Source: Miscanthus floridulus (lineage: Eukaryota; Streptophyta; Magnoliopsida; Poales; Poaceae). From it: DNA of 64,000 nucleotides. Position 1 is the first letter of the stretch. Each line of letters opens with the position of its first letter. This document shows positions 26,035 through 38,205 of the stretch, piece by piece. The position numbers and the translations under genes were made by a program. The stretch spans positions 21,290,580 to 21,354,579 of the forward strand of contig NC_089589.1 of assembly GCF_019320115.1 (NCBI RefSeq), written 5' to 3'. Under the pieces are notes generated by a model. The model saw only the letters and a program-made list of their open reading frames with translations, ran no database searches and was not told the DNA's origin.

Positions 26035-27010
26035 TTTGAGCAAGATAGCCAATCGTATCACTCTTGGGGTAAGTGACCGAGTTGTTGGAGTGATTGTGTC
26101 GCTCCTTGGGCGAAGTAGTTGATCGTACCGCTCTTGGGATAGGCGATCAAGTTGTATATTCGTAGATGCCTGCTTGCTGGGCGAAGTAGTCGATTGTACC
26201 GCTCTTGGGGTAGACGATCGAGTTGTTGTAGTGTTTGTGCCGCTCCTTGGGCGAAGTAGTCGATCGTACCGCTCTTGGGGTAGACGATCGGGTTGTTGTG
26301 ATGCTTGTGCTGCTCCTTGGGCGAAGTATTCGATCGTACCACTCTTGGGGTAGGCGACCGAGTTGTTAGAGTATTTGCGCTGCTCCTTGGGCGAAGTGGT
26401 CGATTGTACCGCTCTTGGGGTAGGCGACCGAGTTGTTGGAGTATTTGCGCCGCTCCCTGGACGAAGTAGTCGATTGTACCGCTCTTGGGGTTGGCGACTG
26501 AGTTGTTGGAGTATTTGTGCCGCTCCTTGGGTGAAGTAGTCGATCGTACCGCTCTTGGGGTAGATGACCGGATTGTTGTAATGCTTGTGCCGCTCTCTAG
26601 GGCGAAGTAGTCGATCGTACCGCTCTTGGGGTAGGCGACCGAGTTGTTGGAGTATTTGCGCCGCTCCTTGGGCGAAGTGGTCAATTGTACAGCTCTTGGG
26701 GTAGGCGACCGAGTTGTTGGAATGCTTGTGCCGCTCTCTGGGCGAAGTAGTCGATCGTACCGCTCTTGGGGTAGTCGACCAAGTTGTATATTCATAGATG
26801 CCTGCTTGCTGGGTGAAGTAGTCGATCGTACCGCTCTTGGGGTAGGCGACCGGATTGTTGTATTGTTTGTGCCCCTCCTTGGGCGAAGTATTCGATCGTA
26901 CCACTCTTGGGGTAGGCGACCGGACCCGTATAGCACAACCGTTTCCGGGTTGGCTGTTTGCAGGGTAAGTAAGCAATCGTACCACTCTTGGGATAAGCGA
27001 TTGCGCCCGT
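26035..27010. repeat. 60-bp tandem repeat array in the Gypsy 3' region
   Basis: About sixteen diverged copies of a 60-bp unit containing GTACCGCTCTTGGGGTAGGCG and CCTTGGGCGAAGTAGTCGATC (each quoted in part) run in register, so each printed 60-base line repeats the one above. Because 60 is a multiple of three, several frames stay open: a 426-residue minus-strand frame at 25858-27138, another at 26058-27020, and a plus-strand one. These are repeat artefacts. Flanking copies at 26930-27240 drop the core and carry CCGTTTCCGGGTTGG instead. Confidence 0.9.
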
Positions 27011-27312
27011 ATAGCAACAACCGTTTCTGGGTTGAGCTGTTTGTAGGGCTGCCCCTTTTTCCCCAACCTAATTATGGGTTGGTTCTGTCCGTTGGACAGG
27101 GCTATCAGTCGTACCATCTCCATACGGTAGAGTGACAAGATTGCCCGTGTAGCGCAACCGTTTCCGGGTTGGCTGTTAACAGGGAAGCCCCTTTTTCCCC
27201 AACCTGATTACGGGTTGGTTCTGTCCAGTTGGACAGGGCTTATATTTGAAGTTGCTCTTCTTGAATAATCTCTGCTTTATTTCTCTTGAAACTTGAATAC
27301 AATCTGTCGTAC

Positions 27313-28403
27313 TTAATTGTAGAATCTTTTGAGCTGGCTGATATGCCAAGTGTTCTTTACAGGTATTTCATCTGGAGTCATCAACTCGTATGTGCCGGGT
27401 CCTGTTGCTGCCTTCACGATGAAAGGTCCTTCCCATGGGCTGAGTAGTTTGTGTCGTCCATCTTTCTTCTGTATTAGTCGTAGTACTGAGTCCCCTGGTT
27501 TTAGTGATCGTGGTTGAGTACTTTTGTCGTAATGTCTTCGTAACCCTTGCTGATATCTTGCGTTTTGTATTATGGCACTGTCTCTTATTTCTTCTATTGA
27601 ATCAATTTCTAACCGCCTTGTTTCTTCTGCTTCGCCATTCTTCATATTGTTCTATTCTTGGAGACAGCCATATCAAATCGGCTGGTAGTACTGCCTCTGA
27701 CCCGTAGACTAGAAAAAACGGTGAGTATCCAGTTGCTCTGCTGATCTGGGTTCTTAGACCCCATACTACTTTTGGTAATTCGTCGATCCATTTTCCACCA
27801 TAATCCTTCAAATCTTCATATAATCTTGGGTTTAAACCTTGTAATATGAGTCTGTTTGCTCTTTCGACTTGTCCATTGGCTTGTGGGTGTGCTACTGATG
27901 CAAAGTCGATTTCTATCCCACAATCTCTTGCCCAGTATTGGAATTCTCTTGCTGTAAATGGTGACCCAAGATATGTAATTATTCTGTTGGGCATGCCGAA
28001 CCTGTGCATGATGTCTTGTATGAATTCCACTGCCTTTTCTGCACTGTATTTGACCAAAGGTTTGTATTCAATCCACTTTGTGAATTTATCGATTGCCACA
28101 AATATGTATTCGAAGCCTCCTTTTGCTTTTTTGAGTGGTCTGACTTGATCCAGCCCCCTAGCATGAGAACGGCCAAGCCGGCGGTATGCATATTAAGTTA
28201 TGAGCCGGCACATGTGATTGTCTAGCAAACATTTGGCAATTCTTGCATCTTCTGACGAGTTCTTCTGCATCTTTGAGTGCTGTTGGCCAATAGAAACCTG
28301 TTCTGAATGCTTTGCCGACTAGTGTCCTAGAGGCTGCATGATTTCCACAAGCACCCTGAGTGAATTTCGTCCAAAATTTCCTTTCCTTTATCTGTTGGAA
28401 CAC
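27313..28403 (-). pseudogene. Gypsy integrase, degenerate
   Basis: Minus-strand frames give, in order, an N-terminal zinc-binding region (ACGNHAASRTLVGKAF, RCKNCQMFARQ; 28403-28158), the catalytic core (AIDKFTKWIEYKPL, ANGQVERANRLILQGL; 28099-27602) and a C-terminal region (SLKPGDSVLRL, LLSPWEGPFIVKAATGPGTY, WHISQLKRFYN; 27645-27313). The frames change between segments. The second acidic residue of the D,D,E triad is lost: the ITDNGS-type motif reads ITYLGS (about 27985). Integrase would insert the cDNA into the genome; this one is inactive. Confidence 0.85.
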
Positions 28404-28534
28404 ATTTGAGCAGTACTCCTGATGATGCTGCTCTTTTGTATAATTTATCCCCTACCAGAACGTAGTTTTTGCTTCTTCGTACAACCCTGGTTGCTTTTGC
28501 TTTGTCTTCGGGTATTTTCTTTTCTTTGATAAAA

Positions 28535-30345
28535 TCAATGTATGTTTGTCTCCAATCGCTTTGTACAACCATGATTTGTCTTGACTGGTCTGATTCTTCT
28601 GCTTGATCTATTTCCATTGGATCTGTTGTCCCCTTCTCTTTTCCTGTATTTCCGAGTTGTTTGATGGATGGGGTTGTGAGTTCTTCCACGAATGTACCAG
28701 GGTGGTACTTTTGCTCTATCTGATCCTAATTTGGCTAGCACATCTGCTGCGACGTTGTAATCTCTTAGTACGTGATGGATTTCGAGCCCTTGGAAATTTT
28801 TCTCCAATTTTCTGACTTCTGCATAGTATGCGTCCATATTATCTTTTGTACAATCCCAATCCTTGTTGACTTGATTGATTACTACGGCTGAATCACCGTA
28901 GACAAGTAGTCTTTTGATCCCTAGCGAGCTTGCAACTCTTAGACCAGTGTATTAATGCTTCGTATTCTGCTTCATTGTTAGTTGCCTGCCAAAGTATTTG
29001 TAGCACATATTTTAACTGTCTTCCTTCTGGTGATATGAGTAGTATTCCTGCTCCAGCTCCTCCTAACTTTAGAGAGCCGTCAAAGTACATTTTCCAATGA
29101 TCAAGTATTGGTTCGGGTTCTTTTTGACTGATTTCTGTCCATTCAGCAATGAAATCGGACAATGCTTGGGATTTGATTGCCGTTCTTGGTTTGAAGTCTA
29201 GATTGAGAGCACCGAGTTCTACTGCCCATTTTGATATCTGACCTGTTGCATCTTTGTTGCGTAGAATGTCTTGAAGGGGAAAATTGGTTACCACTGTAAT
29301 CTTGTGTTCATGGAAATAATGTCTCATGCTTTCTTGATGATATCAACACTGCATAAAGTAGTTTTTGCACATGTGGGTATCTCACTTTTGATTCTGCTAG
29401 TACTTCGCTTATGTAATAGACTGGTCTCTGCACTTTGTATAGTGTGTCCGGGTTCTTCTCTCTCAACCACAATTGCTGTGCTGACAATGTTCTTGGTTGC
29501 TGTAATGTATATCATCATGTCCTCTTTGTCTTTTGGTGGTGTCATTACTGGTGATGACGCCAAGTATTCTTTTAATTTTTGGAATGCTTCCTCTGCCTCT
29601 TCTGTCCATTCAAAATTTCCTGCCTTTTTCAATAATTTGAAAAAGGGTAGCCCTTTTTCTCCTAGCCGGGAGATGAATCTGTTGAGCGCTGCCATGCATC
29701 CTGTAAGCTTCTGTATGTCTTTCACTTTCTTTGGAGGTTTCATATCCATGATGGCTTTGACCTGTTTTGTACTTGCTTCAATTCCTCGGTTACTGACTAG
29801 AAATCCGAGCAGTTGTCCTGATGGGACCCCAAAAACACATTTTGTGGGGTTTAGTTTCCACTGCCATGCTTTTAGATTCTTGAAAGTCTCCTCGAGGTCT
29901 TCTATCAATGATCCAGGTTCTTTCGTCTTGATTACTATATCATCAATGTATGCTTCTGCATTTCTTCCGACTTGACTCCCTAAACAAGTTTGAATTGCTC
30001 TTTGATACGTTGCCCCTGCATTTTTAGCCCAAAAGGCATTGATTTGTAGCAATATGCCCCAAAGGGTGTAATGAATGATGTCTTGCTTTGGTCTTCTTCT
30101 CTTAAGGATATTTGATGATAGCCTGAATAGCAATCTAGAAAGGATAACAGAGCTGATCCTGCTGTCGAGTCGATGATTTGATCAATCCTTGGTGGGACAT
30201 ATGGATCTTTTGAACAATGTCTGTTGAGGTCTGTGTAGTCAATGCACATGCGCCATTCTTTCGAATTCTTCTTCTCTACCAGGACTGGGTTGGCAAGCCA
30301 ATCCGGGTTGATTATTTCTCTTATGAATCCTGCTGCCATGAGCTT
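28535..30345 (-). pseudogene. Gypsy reverse transcriptase and RNase H, frameshifted
   Basis: RT starts near 30345 (MAAGFIREIINPDWLANPVL, CIDYTDLNRHCSKD, FLDCYSGYHQI) and continues after a frameshift near 30030 with the catalytic AYIDDIVIK box and WQWKLNPTKCVFGV to about 29330. RNase H follows (29327-28893: YFDGSLKLGGAGAGIL, NNEAEYEALIHW) and then a connector (28837-28535, HHVLRDYNVAADVLAKLGSD). The domain order RT-RNase H-integrase identifies Ty3/Gypsy. At least two frameshifts separate the segments. Confidence 0.88.
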
Positions 30346-30535
30346 GGTAATCTCTTTTTTTATTGCTGCTTTTCTGTCTGGAGCGAATCTTCGTAACTTC
30401 TGCTTTACTGGGTTTGGACCCTTTATTTACATCAATTATGTGCTCAGCCAACTTCCTTGGGACCCCTGGCATGTCGGCTGACTTCCAGGCGAAAATATCT
30501 TTGTTGTCCCGAAGGAAGTTGGTGAGCGCGAGTTC

Positions 30536-31163
30536 CTATTTGGGGTCGAGATTTGCACTGATGATTGCCATCTTCTCCGGGTCGCCAGTTAATAAATCAA
30601 TAGTCTTGGTAACGGCTTCTTTTGGTGGTGCAAAGTTGCTTGGCTTTTTAGTCGGTATCTGAATCTCATCTGGGTTCACTTTGTTGGCTAGCATTGCAAT
30701 CTTCTTTCCCTCCTTTATGTCTTGTAATTTTTTGGATATTTGTACTGCTTGTACGTCACAATCATATGCTTTCTTTAGATCTCCTTTCAATGATAATACG
30801 CCCTTCGTTGTTGGCATCTTGAGCAGTAGGTATGGATAATGTGGTACTGCCATGTATTTTGTTAAGGCTGGTCTCCCAAGTATTGCGTGGTAGCATGATT
30901 CGAAGTCTGCTACTTCAAATTTGATGAATTCCGTCCGGTATTTGTCTGGTGTGCCAAAGGTAACGGGTAGGGTTATCTGTCCGAGGGGCATAGCTGCTCT
31001 GCCGGGTACTATTCCATAGAATGGTGTGCTTGTAGGTGTCATTAGACCTTCACAATTCATATTCATCTTTTTGAGAGTGTCTAGCGAAAATTATGTTAAG
31101 CCCGGCTCCTCCATCGATGAGTACTTTAGTTACTGTTACTCCTGCGATAGTTGGACCCAGTAT
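30536..31163 (-). pseudogene. Gypsy aspartic-protease region
   Basis: The frame at 31066-30536 carries the C-terminal half of a retropepsin (LPVTFGTPDKYRTEFIKFEV, YHAILGRPALTKYMAVPHY) followed by a linker to RT with DLKKAYDCDVQAVQ. The flap and the first catalytic part lie just upstream near 31160-31070 in a different frame (ILGPTIAGVTVTKVLIDGG-type coding). Confidence 0.7.
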
Positions 31164-33671
31164 CAGCGGGTAGCATCCTGCGTTTGCTGCACTGGTCCAT
31201 TGATCTTCTCTTGTGAAGTGGATGGGGTACTCTGAAAATCTAGATATCTTGGGGTGGCTGGTTCAGCTGCCATGATGGCTCTGTGCGCTAATTTCTCTTG
31301 CCTTTTGTTTCGTGTGTTAGGAACTCCTGAAAATATCACCGCTAATTGGCGTTGGGGTTCTTGATAATCTCCTTCAGCTCTCTTTTCCTCCTTGTTGGGT
31401 TCTTCTTGTTTTGGATCCGGGTTGTTTTGATTCCTGTTTTCTCTCTTCATGAACTGTCGCTGAAAAGTGCTGCATTCAACTAGCTTGTGTCTGGCTCCTG
31501 GGTGTATGTGACACGGCATGTTTTCTATGTTTTCCGGCACTCTTCCTCGGTAATTGTTGCTTTGATAGTTGCTATTATTGTTGTAACCACTGTTGTTGCG
31601 GTTGCTGTTATTGTGGTAGTTGCCAATGTGACTGCCACCGTTGATATCATTACTGTTGCCATTGTATCTTCTTTTGTTGTCTGTGGTTGCTATCATGTTG
31701 TCCTGCCTTGGCCTTTTGTCTTGCTGTCTGTAATCGGGTCTTCTGTTTTCTGGGTTGTCTCTAGAAAATCGGTGCCGGGTTCTTTCTTCTGATGAAATTA
31801 GTTTTTCAATAGCCTTCTTGAAGTCTTCATTTGTTCTCGGGTTCTCATTGAAATAGTCTTTGTATTGCCAATTTGCCCAGATTCCTTCCGCAAAGGCCTC
31901 TATCACCTCCCTATCAGTAATGTTGTGGACTTGAGCTCTGAATTCTCCAAATCTTCTATAGTATTCTCTTAGACTTTCTCCTCTCCTCTGTTTTACTCCT
32001 TTCAACTCAGGCTGCAGTCATTGGATGGGTAATGATGCCTGCGAAGTTGTTGTAGAAAGCTTCTTGCAAGTCTTCCCAGTATCTGATTGATCTTGGCCTT
32101 AATTTATCAAACCATTGTAGTGGCATTGCTTCGAGGGCCATTGGGAAGAATAGAGCCTTGATGTCATCATCTCCTCCAGCTAATTCAATAGATTGGGAAT
32201 ATATCCCTTAGCCATTGTCTTGGTTCGACTTTGCCGTCATATTTCGAATGATTTGCTGGTTTAAATTTGTGCGGTAGCTTCAATGTTTGTAGTCTTCCTG
32301 CGAAACAAGGGAATCTGTCGTATGGTTCCGTTCTTCCGTAATCTGGCGATCTTGCCCTTTTGTAATAAGACCTGTCTTCTTTTAACTCAGACTCTCCATA
32401 GTCATCTTCTTTGTCAAATCTTCTTGATATTTCTTGGTAGCGCTGGCTCAATTCTGGTTTGCCTTTTTCTTATTGCTTTGAGTAGTGTTCATGTCTTCCA
32501 TTAACATCAGCGCTTTCTACTAGTCCTATCTTTTGAAAATTTGATTTTTTGGGTGGCTGCCCCCCTTGTGGCTCTTGTGGAGCTCCTTCACCGGGTTGTT
32601 TTTCCTGGTTCTCCGACTTCTTTTTTCTGGTCTTCCTTCGCTTTCCCGTTATTCGTGAGGGTATACAACTCCTTTTTTAATTCTTCAATTCTGTCCTTTT
32701 TTGTACTTCTGGCGGCCTCTCTTTCTACCTTCTTTCTGTTGTATTCCGTTAGCTCTGCTTTGTATTTGTTCCAGATTTCCTTCCTCTGTTTTGCCCTGTT
32801 CCTCCTTCCGGCTTTCAATTTGTTCTTCTTTAGCCTTGCTAGTCTTTGCTCATCATTTTCATTGCTGTCGCTTTTTTCATCTGGTCAGATGTTGCCTTCT
32901 GATTCGTGCTGAAGATTTTATATCCGGTATCTGTGGTGGTTCCAAGGGTTGTTCCAACTGTTCCGCCATGTATACAGTATACCTCTTCCGAGTTCTTCTT
33001 GTACGGTATTCCATCCTTCTTTTGGTTGAGCTGTCTGTAGCCTCCGAGCTGGATCCGAGTTCTTTTCCCTCTTGATAAGGTAGTTCTTCAATGTTTGCGC
33101 CAGTCTGGGCTCTGCTCGGGGTGAAAGAACCTGGCCAATGCACCACACAATCTTGCGGGGTAACTGTCATGATCATCCCTTCTTGTGTTCCCTCTAGGAG
33201 TATTCTTCTTGCCGAGTCCATTCTATCTTGGGTAAAATTGTTGATAGATTGACGCCGCGTTGCGCAGTCCGTATGTTCCCAAATTCTTCTTTGAGTTGTA
33301 CGGGTTGTATTCCTTCGCGATTGTTGTTGTGTCTCCGAGTCTAATTAGGCTTGGCTCTTGCGTTGTCAAGATTGTCTTGGAATCGGGTTGTATTTCTTTC
33401 TCAGAATCAGTTTCGTATCCGCTTTCTTCCTCACTCCGAGTTGGATCCGAAGTTGAAAAGTTTCGTCATCTTCTCAGCGAGCTCGACTTTGATTTCATCA
33501 TTGAATTCTTTTTCTTCTCGGAGATGGGTATGAAGCTTGCCGTCGCCGTCAGCCTTGCAGATCCAGGATCCGAAGACGAAGGTTGTTCCCGCCGAAAAGG
33601 TCATCTTGAGGTTGAGGTCCGCCGAACTCTCGAGAAAAAATTCATCGAAAGCCCCTACCTGGCGCGCCAGC
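31163..33671 (-). pseudogene. Gypsy gag, broken into several frames
   Basis: Minus-strand frames cover the N-terminal gag (around 33600-32590, basic and glutamate-rich, for example KKVEREAARSTKKDRIEELK), a central part (32451-32185, PHKFKPANHSKYDGKVEPRQ) and the retrotrans_gag core (32005-31163: GESLREYYRRFGEFRAQVHN). The last is followed by an asparagine-rich stretch and a zinc-knuckle-like CHIHPGARHKLVEC. Stops or frameshifts separate the pieces at about 32185 and 32010. Gag would form the particle shell. Confidence 0.75.
33653..33670 (-). other. Gypsy primer-binding site
   Basis: In minus-strand sense TGGCGCGCCAGGTAGGGG begins two bases after the end of the right (5') LTR. That is the expected place and start (TGG) for a PBS. 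I do not assign the tRNA. Confidence 0.65.
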
Positions 33672-34144
33672 TGTCGATGTTTTACCACCGATAGCCTGCC
33701 ACGGGGGTACCCGGGACAGTTGTTCGGGCTTCGACGAATAACGAAATTCGGCGGTTACGCAAAGAGACTCACAATTTATACTGGTTCAGGCCCTCGACTT
33801 GGTCGAGTAATAACCTTACGTCTAGTTTAGGCGTTAGCCTGTTTGCGTCGTATTGCTTATTGTATCGAGTATGCGTTCTTCTCTCTCTTTTTTACAATGG
33901 GTACCCTCACTAGCCCTTTATAGTCCAGGTGCTGAGGGGTGTTGTTTGTGTCCTTCTCGGATACAAGGTTAGAGTCCTAAGCTACGCTTCGGGCGCCTTT
34001 CCTTGTATAGTTTGAGTTGGAGTTGCTATCTTGCACGTTGCTTTGCTCCGTGTTTTCCTTGGCAATTGGGCTGTAGGCCTTGTTACCAAGGCCTTCCTCC
34101 CTATAGTACGATCCATGGGGGGCCCGTAGGGTTCCCCATTGACA
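33672..34144 (-). repeat. Gypsy (Tat-like) 5' LTR
   Basis: 473 bp, same length as the other copy, starting TGTCGATG and ending CATTGACA. It differs from its partner at scattered single bases (for example CATCGACA versus CATTGACA at the very end). Confidence 0.92.
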
Positions 34145-34149
34145 CTAGT

Positions 34150-35454
34150 ATGGGGTAGAGAATTAAAAAGAAATCAAAGAGTAACAGAGGGTTCGATCCG
34201 GTTCGGATTGAAACCCTAACCCTAACAGGGTAAAAGAAAATAGAAAAGAGACCGGGAGGGTGGTAGGCGTCACTCAACTGTCGGTCACCACCGCCACCGC
34301 GCGAGGAAAGGTGCCGCACCGCCATCTTCGCCGGCGCGCAGCAAGAAAAGAATAGAGCCCATTCGGATCTGAGAAGAGAAGAGAAAGGGGTCTCGGCACA
34401 TGAAGCCGAACCCTAACCCACGAAGCACTCGCTGGGGAAGATGAATAGTGACTCCAGTGAGTCAAACCCTAACCCTAACTTGACTTAACCCTAACCCTAA
34501 TCCCCAATCGGATGAAATCCAAAAGCAAATGAAGAAAAAGGAGAAAGGGGAAGAGGGGAAGGGGCCCACCTCGCTGTGCACCGCACTGCCGCCTCGCCGG
34601 CGCGTGGGAAGAACCAGACGCGCCGACCGGGGAGGGGACGCCACCGCGTGGCTCCGCCTTGGGCTCGGGTGTCAAGGGCACCGCAGCACAACCCTTCGAC
34701 GGCGGCGCACTCACTCTCGGGTGAACGCGCGCACTGGCGAAGGGACGCGCGATGGCGCCGCCATCTCCTCTGGCCGCCGTGGGTAGCCGCTACTCCTCCG
34801 TCGCTCGGCTATGATGCTAGGGAAGAGAAAGGAAGAGGAGGAAGGAGAGCTGGACTTGGTCCGATGGCTGTCTTCCTCACCGGCGCCGATGGCCACCGTG
34901 GCCGCCGCCGCTGACGCCGGCTCGGCGTGAGAGAGCGAAGATAGAGAAGCAGAGAGTGAAAATGGAATTAGGGTTTCAGGAGCACCAGCCGCGGCACGCT
35001 TTTGATCACCCAAGACACGCGGACGACCGTTGATCTCAGATGAACGGCCAGCGTTGATCGGACTGGCGTCCGGCCCAGGCGGGAGCGCACGTGCGTCAGC
35101 AGAGCAGGCCGGGCCGATTTCGCTGTAGAGCTGGACCGCGTACTGTTTTCCAGACGCCAGGCCAAATGAACAGTTGCTAATGTTTTAAGCTTTTATTTAT
35201 TTTTCAGAAGCAGTTTTGACAATTTTAGAAGCAAATTTCGATGAATTTTTGTCAAGTTTTGAATCTTTGTTAAAATTTGAACCAACGGGATAATTTTTCA
35301 GAGAATAGTTGAGAAAAGTTTAATGCTTCTGAAAAATAGATAATGAATTTTTTCATGTTTCCGCTGCTAAAGAAATAGTTTATTCTCCAGTTATTTTGAA
35401 CCAACGTGATATTTAATTGGAGAAAAAGAGATTTTGACATGATTTAGAGTGTGA
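34150..35454 (+). other. Copia leader region without gene
   Basis: This is the internal leader of the Copia element resumed after the Gypsy insertion. It has several CCCTAACCCTAA motifs (about 34210-34500), a GC-rich block (34500-35160) with overlapping frames on both strands, and an AT-rich end. The GC block could be a captured host fragment, but I recognise no protein in it. Confidence 0.5.
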
Positions 35455-36499
35455 CACGGTAACCGAGTACCTCAATAGAATAAAGAGTCAATTCACTGGT
35501 TCTTCAAAGACATATGCTACCCAGCTGATAAAGCAGCTGGTGACAGAGAGGTACTCTGGAAATGGCAAATGTAAGATAACATTTAATAATACATGTGTTG
35601 GTCTTACTATCTTACAAAATAAGCTTTATTTGTTATCACTACGTGATGATGTGAATGTTGTATGCAATGATGGGAACGTTGCGTGCGACAAAGAGAATGT
35701 ATCCTCGTCTGTGGATGTAAACAGAAAACAAAAGAGAGCTCACGATGCGTCGTCGAAATTATGGCACTGTCGTTTAGGCCATATTTTGAGAGGGAGAATA
35801 GAAAGACTAGTTAAGAATGATATTCTTGCTCCATTAGAGTTCTTAGATTTAGAACAATGCAGAGAATGCATAAAAGGAAAGTATGTAAAGAAAATTAAGA
35901 AAGATGCCAAACGAAGCGCGGGAATTTTACAGATTATTCACACAGTAACCTAAACATTGGGAAGCTAGATCCCAAAATAGTAAGTTACCATTTCATTGGC
36001 TACCCAGAAAAGTCAAAAGGTTTTCGTTTCTACTGTCCAGACAGACATACAAAGTTTGTGGAAACAAGACACACTGTCTTCCTAGAGGATGAAATGATGA
36101 GGGAGGGCATGGTAGCTCGAGAAATTGACCTTGAAGAGAAGCGGGTGTATGCGCCCACTCCGATGATTCATGAACCATTTTTCTCACTACCTGCTGTCGC
36201 TGCACCGACAGTGCAAGATACTGTGGTGTCAGCACCTGTTGTTATTCCGCCTGTGACAACAATGAATGACGATGAGGAACCTATTCTTCAGGATCTTGTA
36301 GAACCTATTGCCACACATGAGGGGGAGCAACAACAGCCTCAAACAGAAGATGTGCCAAATGTGGATGCCCCTAAAAGGTCTCAAAGAGTTAGAAAATCAG
36401 CTATCCTGCTGACTATGAAGTATACAACACTGAGGAATTTCAAATGGAGGATGATCCCCACCTCATTTGAAGAAGCCATGAGAAGTGATCATTCATAAA
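35455..36499 (+). pseudogene. Copia gag/pre-integrase and integrase C-terminal remnants
   Basis: A short gag piece (EYLNRIKSQFTGSSKTYATQ) runs straight into the GAG-pre-integrase domain (KLYLLSLRDDVNVV, LWHCRLGHILRGRIERL, QCRECIKGKYVKK), so the rest of gag, the zinc knuckle and the protease are deleted. After HTVT and a stop, the next piece is the end of integrase (HFIGYPEKSKGFRFYCPDRH, VETRHTVFLEDE), so the integrase catalytic core is also deleted. A proline-rich linker with PKRSQRVRKSA leads into RT. Confidence 0.82.
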
Positions 36500-38020
36500 A
36501 GTGGCTTGAGGCCATGGAAGATGAAATGAAATCTATGACTGCCAATAAAGTTTGGGACATGGAAATAATTCCTAAAGGAGCAGAAAACAGTAGGTTGTAA
36601 ATGGGTCTACAAAACAAAACTTGACTCTCAATGGAATATAGAGAGATTTAAAGCGCGACTTGTGGCAAAAGGCTTTACGCAAAGAGAAGGGATTGATTAT
36701 AATGAGACCTTTTCTCCAGTCTCATGTTAGGATTCCTTCAGAATCATAATGGCATTAGTGGCACATTACGTTTTAGAATTACATCAGATGGATGTAAAGA
36801 CGGCATTTCTCAACGGGGACTTGGAGGAAAATGTTTACATGGTACAACCGAAAGGTTTTGTCATGGAAGGAAAAGAACGAATGGGATGTCGCCTAAAGAA
36901 ATCTATTTATGTATTAAAACAAGCTTCAAGACAGTGGTACTTGAAGTTTGATCAGACAATAAGGAATTTTGGGTTTAAAGAGAATGTAGAGGACAATTGT
37001 GTCTATGCAAAGTTTAAGAATGGGAAGTTTATCTTCCTTGTCCTATATGTGGATGATATCTTACTTGCTAGTAGTGATGTCAGTCTACTACTGGAGACAA
37101 AGAAGTTTTTGTCCTCAAAATTTGATATGAAAGATCTTGGTGAAGCTTCAGTTCGTTCTAGGGATCGAGATTCACCTAGATAGAAGTAAAGGGGTATTAG
37201 GACTGCTACAAAAAGCATATATAGAAAAGATCTTAAAGAAATTCAATATTCACAAATGTAGTCCCTCACATGCTCCTATAGTCAAAGGCGAAAGATATGG
37301 GGATTTTCAATGCCCCAGTAATCAGTATGAGATCGATCAAATGAAAACGGTTTCATATGCTTCAGCTGTCGAAAGCTTGCAATATGCTAAAGTATGTACG
37401 CGCCCTGACTTGGCATTTGTTACCGGGTTACTTGGCAGATTCCATAGCAATCCTGGAACAGAACACTGGAAATTAGTAAAGAAAGTCTTGCGTTATTTGC
37501 AAGGAACGAAAAGCCTTATGAGGACGTATAGAAGATCAGATTCACTCCATATAGTGGGATATTCAGATTCTGATTATGTGGGAGATGATAGAAAATTCAC
37601 GTCTGGATATATATTCACTCTCGTAGGGGAGCTATTTCATGGAAAAGCTCAAAGCAAACCGTCACTACATCGTCCACAATGTATGTCGAGTTTGTAGCGT
37701 GTTATGAGGCAACGCGGCAGGTGAACTGGCTAAAGAAGTTCATACCCAGTTTGAAGGTGATTGACGACATCTATAGACCACTTAAGTTATACTACGATAA
37801 TAATCCAGCAGTAAAGTATGCTCACAATAATAAGTCAAGTGGTGCTGCCAAACACATTGACATAAAGTATTATGTTGTGAAAGATAAAGTCCGAGATCAT
37901 GTAATAAGTCTTGAGCATATAAGTACCGAAAAGATGCTCGCGGATCCGCTTACAAAAGGCTTACCACCCAACGTGATCAGAGAACATGTAGCCGGCATGG
38001 GTTTAAGGGAAAGCCTATAA
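36500..38020 (+). pseudogene. Copia reverse transcriptase and RNase H, frameshifted
   Basis: RT begins WLEAMEDEMKSMTANKVW at 36500. After several frame changes it shows HQMDVKTAFLNGDLEENVYM, SIYVLKQASRQWYLKFD and the catalytic LYVDDILLASSD. A frameshift near 37150 leads to VLGIEIHLDRSKGVLGLLQK and the RNase H part (YSDSDYVGDDRKFTSGYIFT; after a further shift near 37680, FVACYEATRQVNWLKKF; LYYDNNPAVKYAHN; KMLADPLTKGLPP), ending 186 bp before the right LTR. Copia-type YVDD and the RT-RNase H order at the 3' end confirm the class. Confidence 0.9.
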
Positions 38021-38205
38021 TTCCTGGATAAAAGAAGGCCCAAAGTTAAGTATCTATTTCAGAACAAAATGGTGTGTTGTAGTTGTTCAATCTATCGACA
38101 ATTGACCGTGACGATGAAACATGCTCTATGCACTAATCTGTAATGGAATAAACAAAAGTAAATGATATAAAATTGAAAGATGTAAGGTGAGATCAAAGGG
38201 GAGAA

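Larger units (their letters stand above)
21958..34144 (-). mobile_element. Ty3/Gypsy LTR retrotransposon (Tat-like), 12.2 kb, TSD CTAGT
   Basis: Two 473-bp LTRs (21958-22430 and 33672-34144) begin TGTCGATG and end CATCGACA or CATTGACA. The 5-bp duplication CTAGT flanks the element (21953-21957 and 34145-34149), placing it inside the Copia leader. Coding is on the minus strand in the order gag, protease, RT, RNase H, integrase, which is Gypsy. Beyond the integrase lies a long 3' region with a 60-bp tandem array and an extra ORF in antisense; both are described for the Tat lineage. Several frameshifts and a changed integrase residue make it inactive. The LTRs differ at only a handful of positions, suggesting a fairly recent insertion. 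Confidence 0.93.

Noticed and set aside
26035..27010. Regularly spaced repeats that might suggest a CRISPR array
   Set aside because: The repeats are contiguous with no unique spacers and sit in a plant retrotransposon.
25858..27138. 426-residue minus-strand ORF and a 320-residue overlapping one
   Set aside because: Both lie on the 60-bp tandem array; the unit length being a multiple of three keeps frames open. No domain is visible.
31487..31792. Plus-strand ORF rich in valine/alanine
   Set aside because: It is the complement of the asparagine-rich segment of Gypsy gag.
34462..35013. Several ORFs on both strands in the Copia leader
   Set aside because: GC-rich, mutually overlapping, proline/serine/arginine-rich; no domain recognised.
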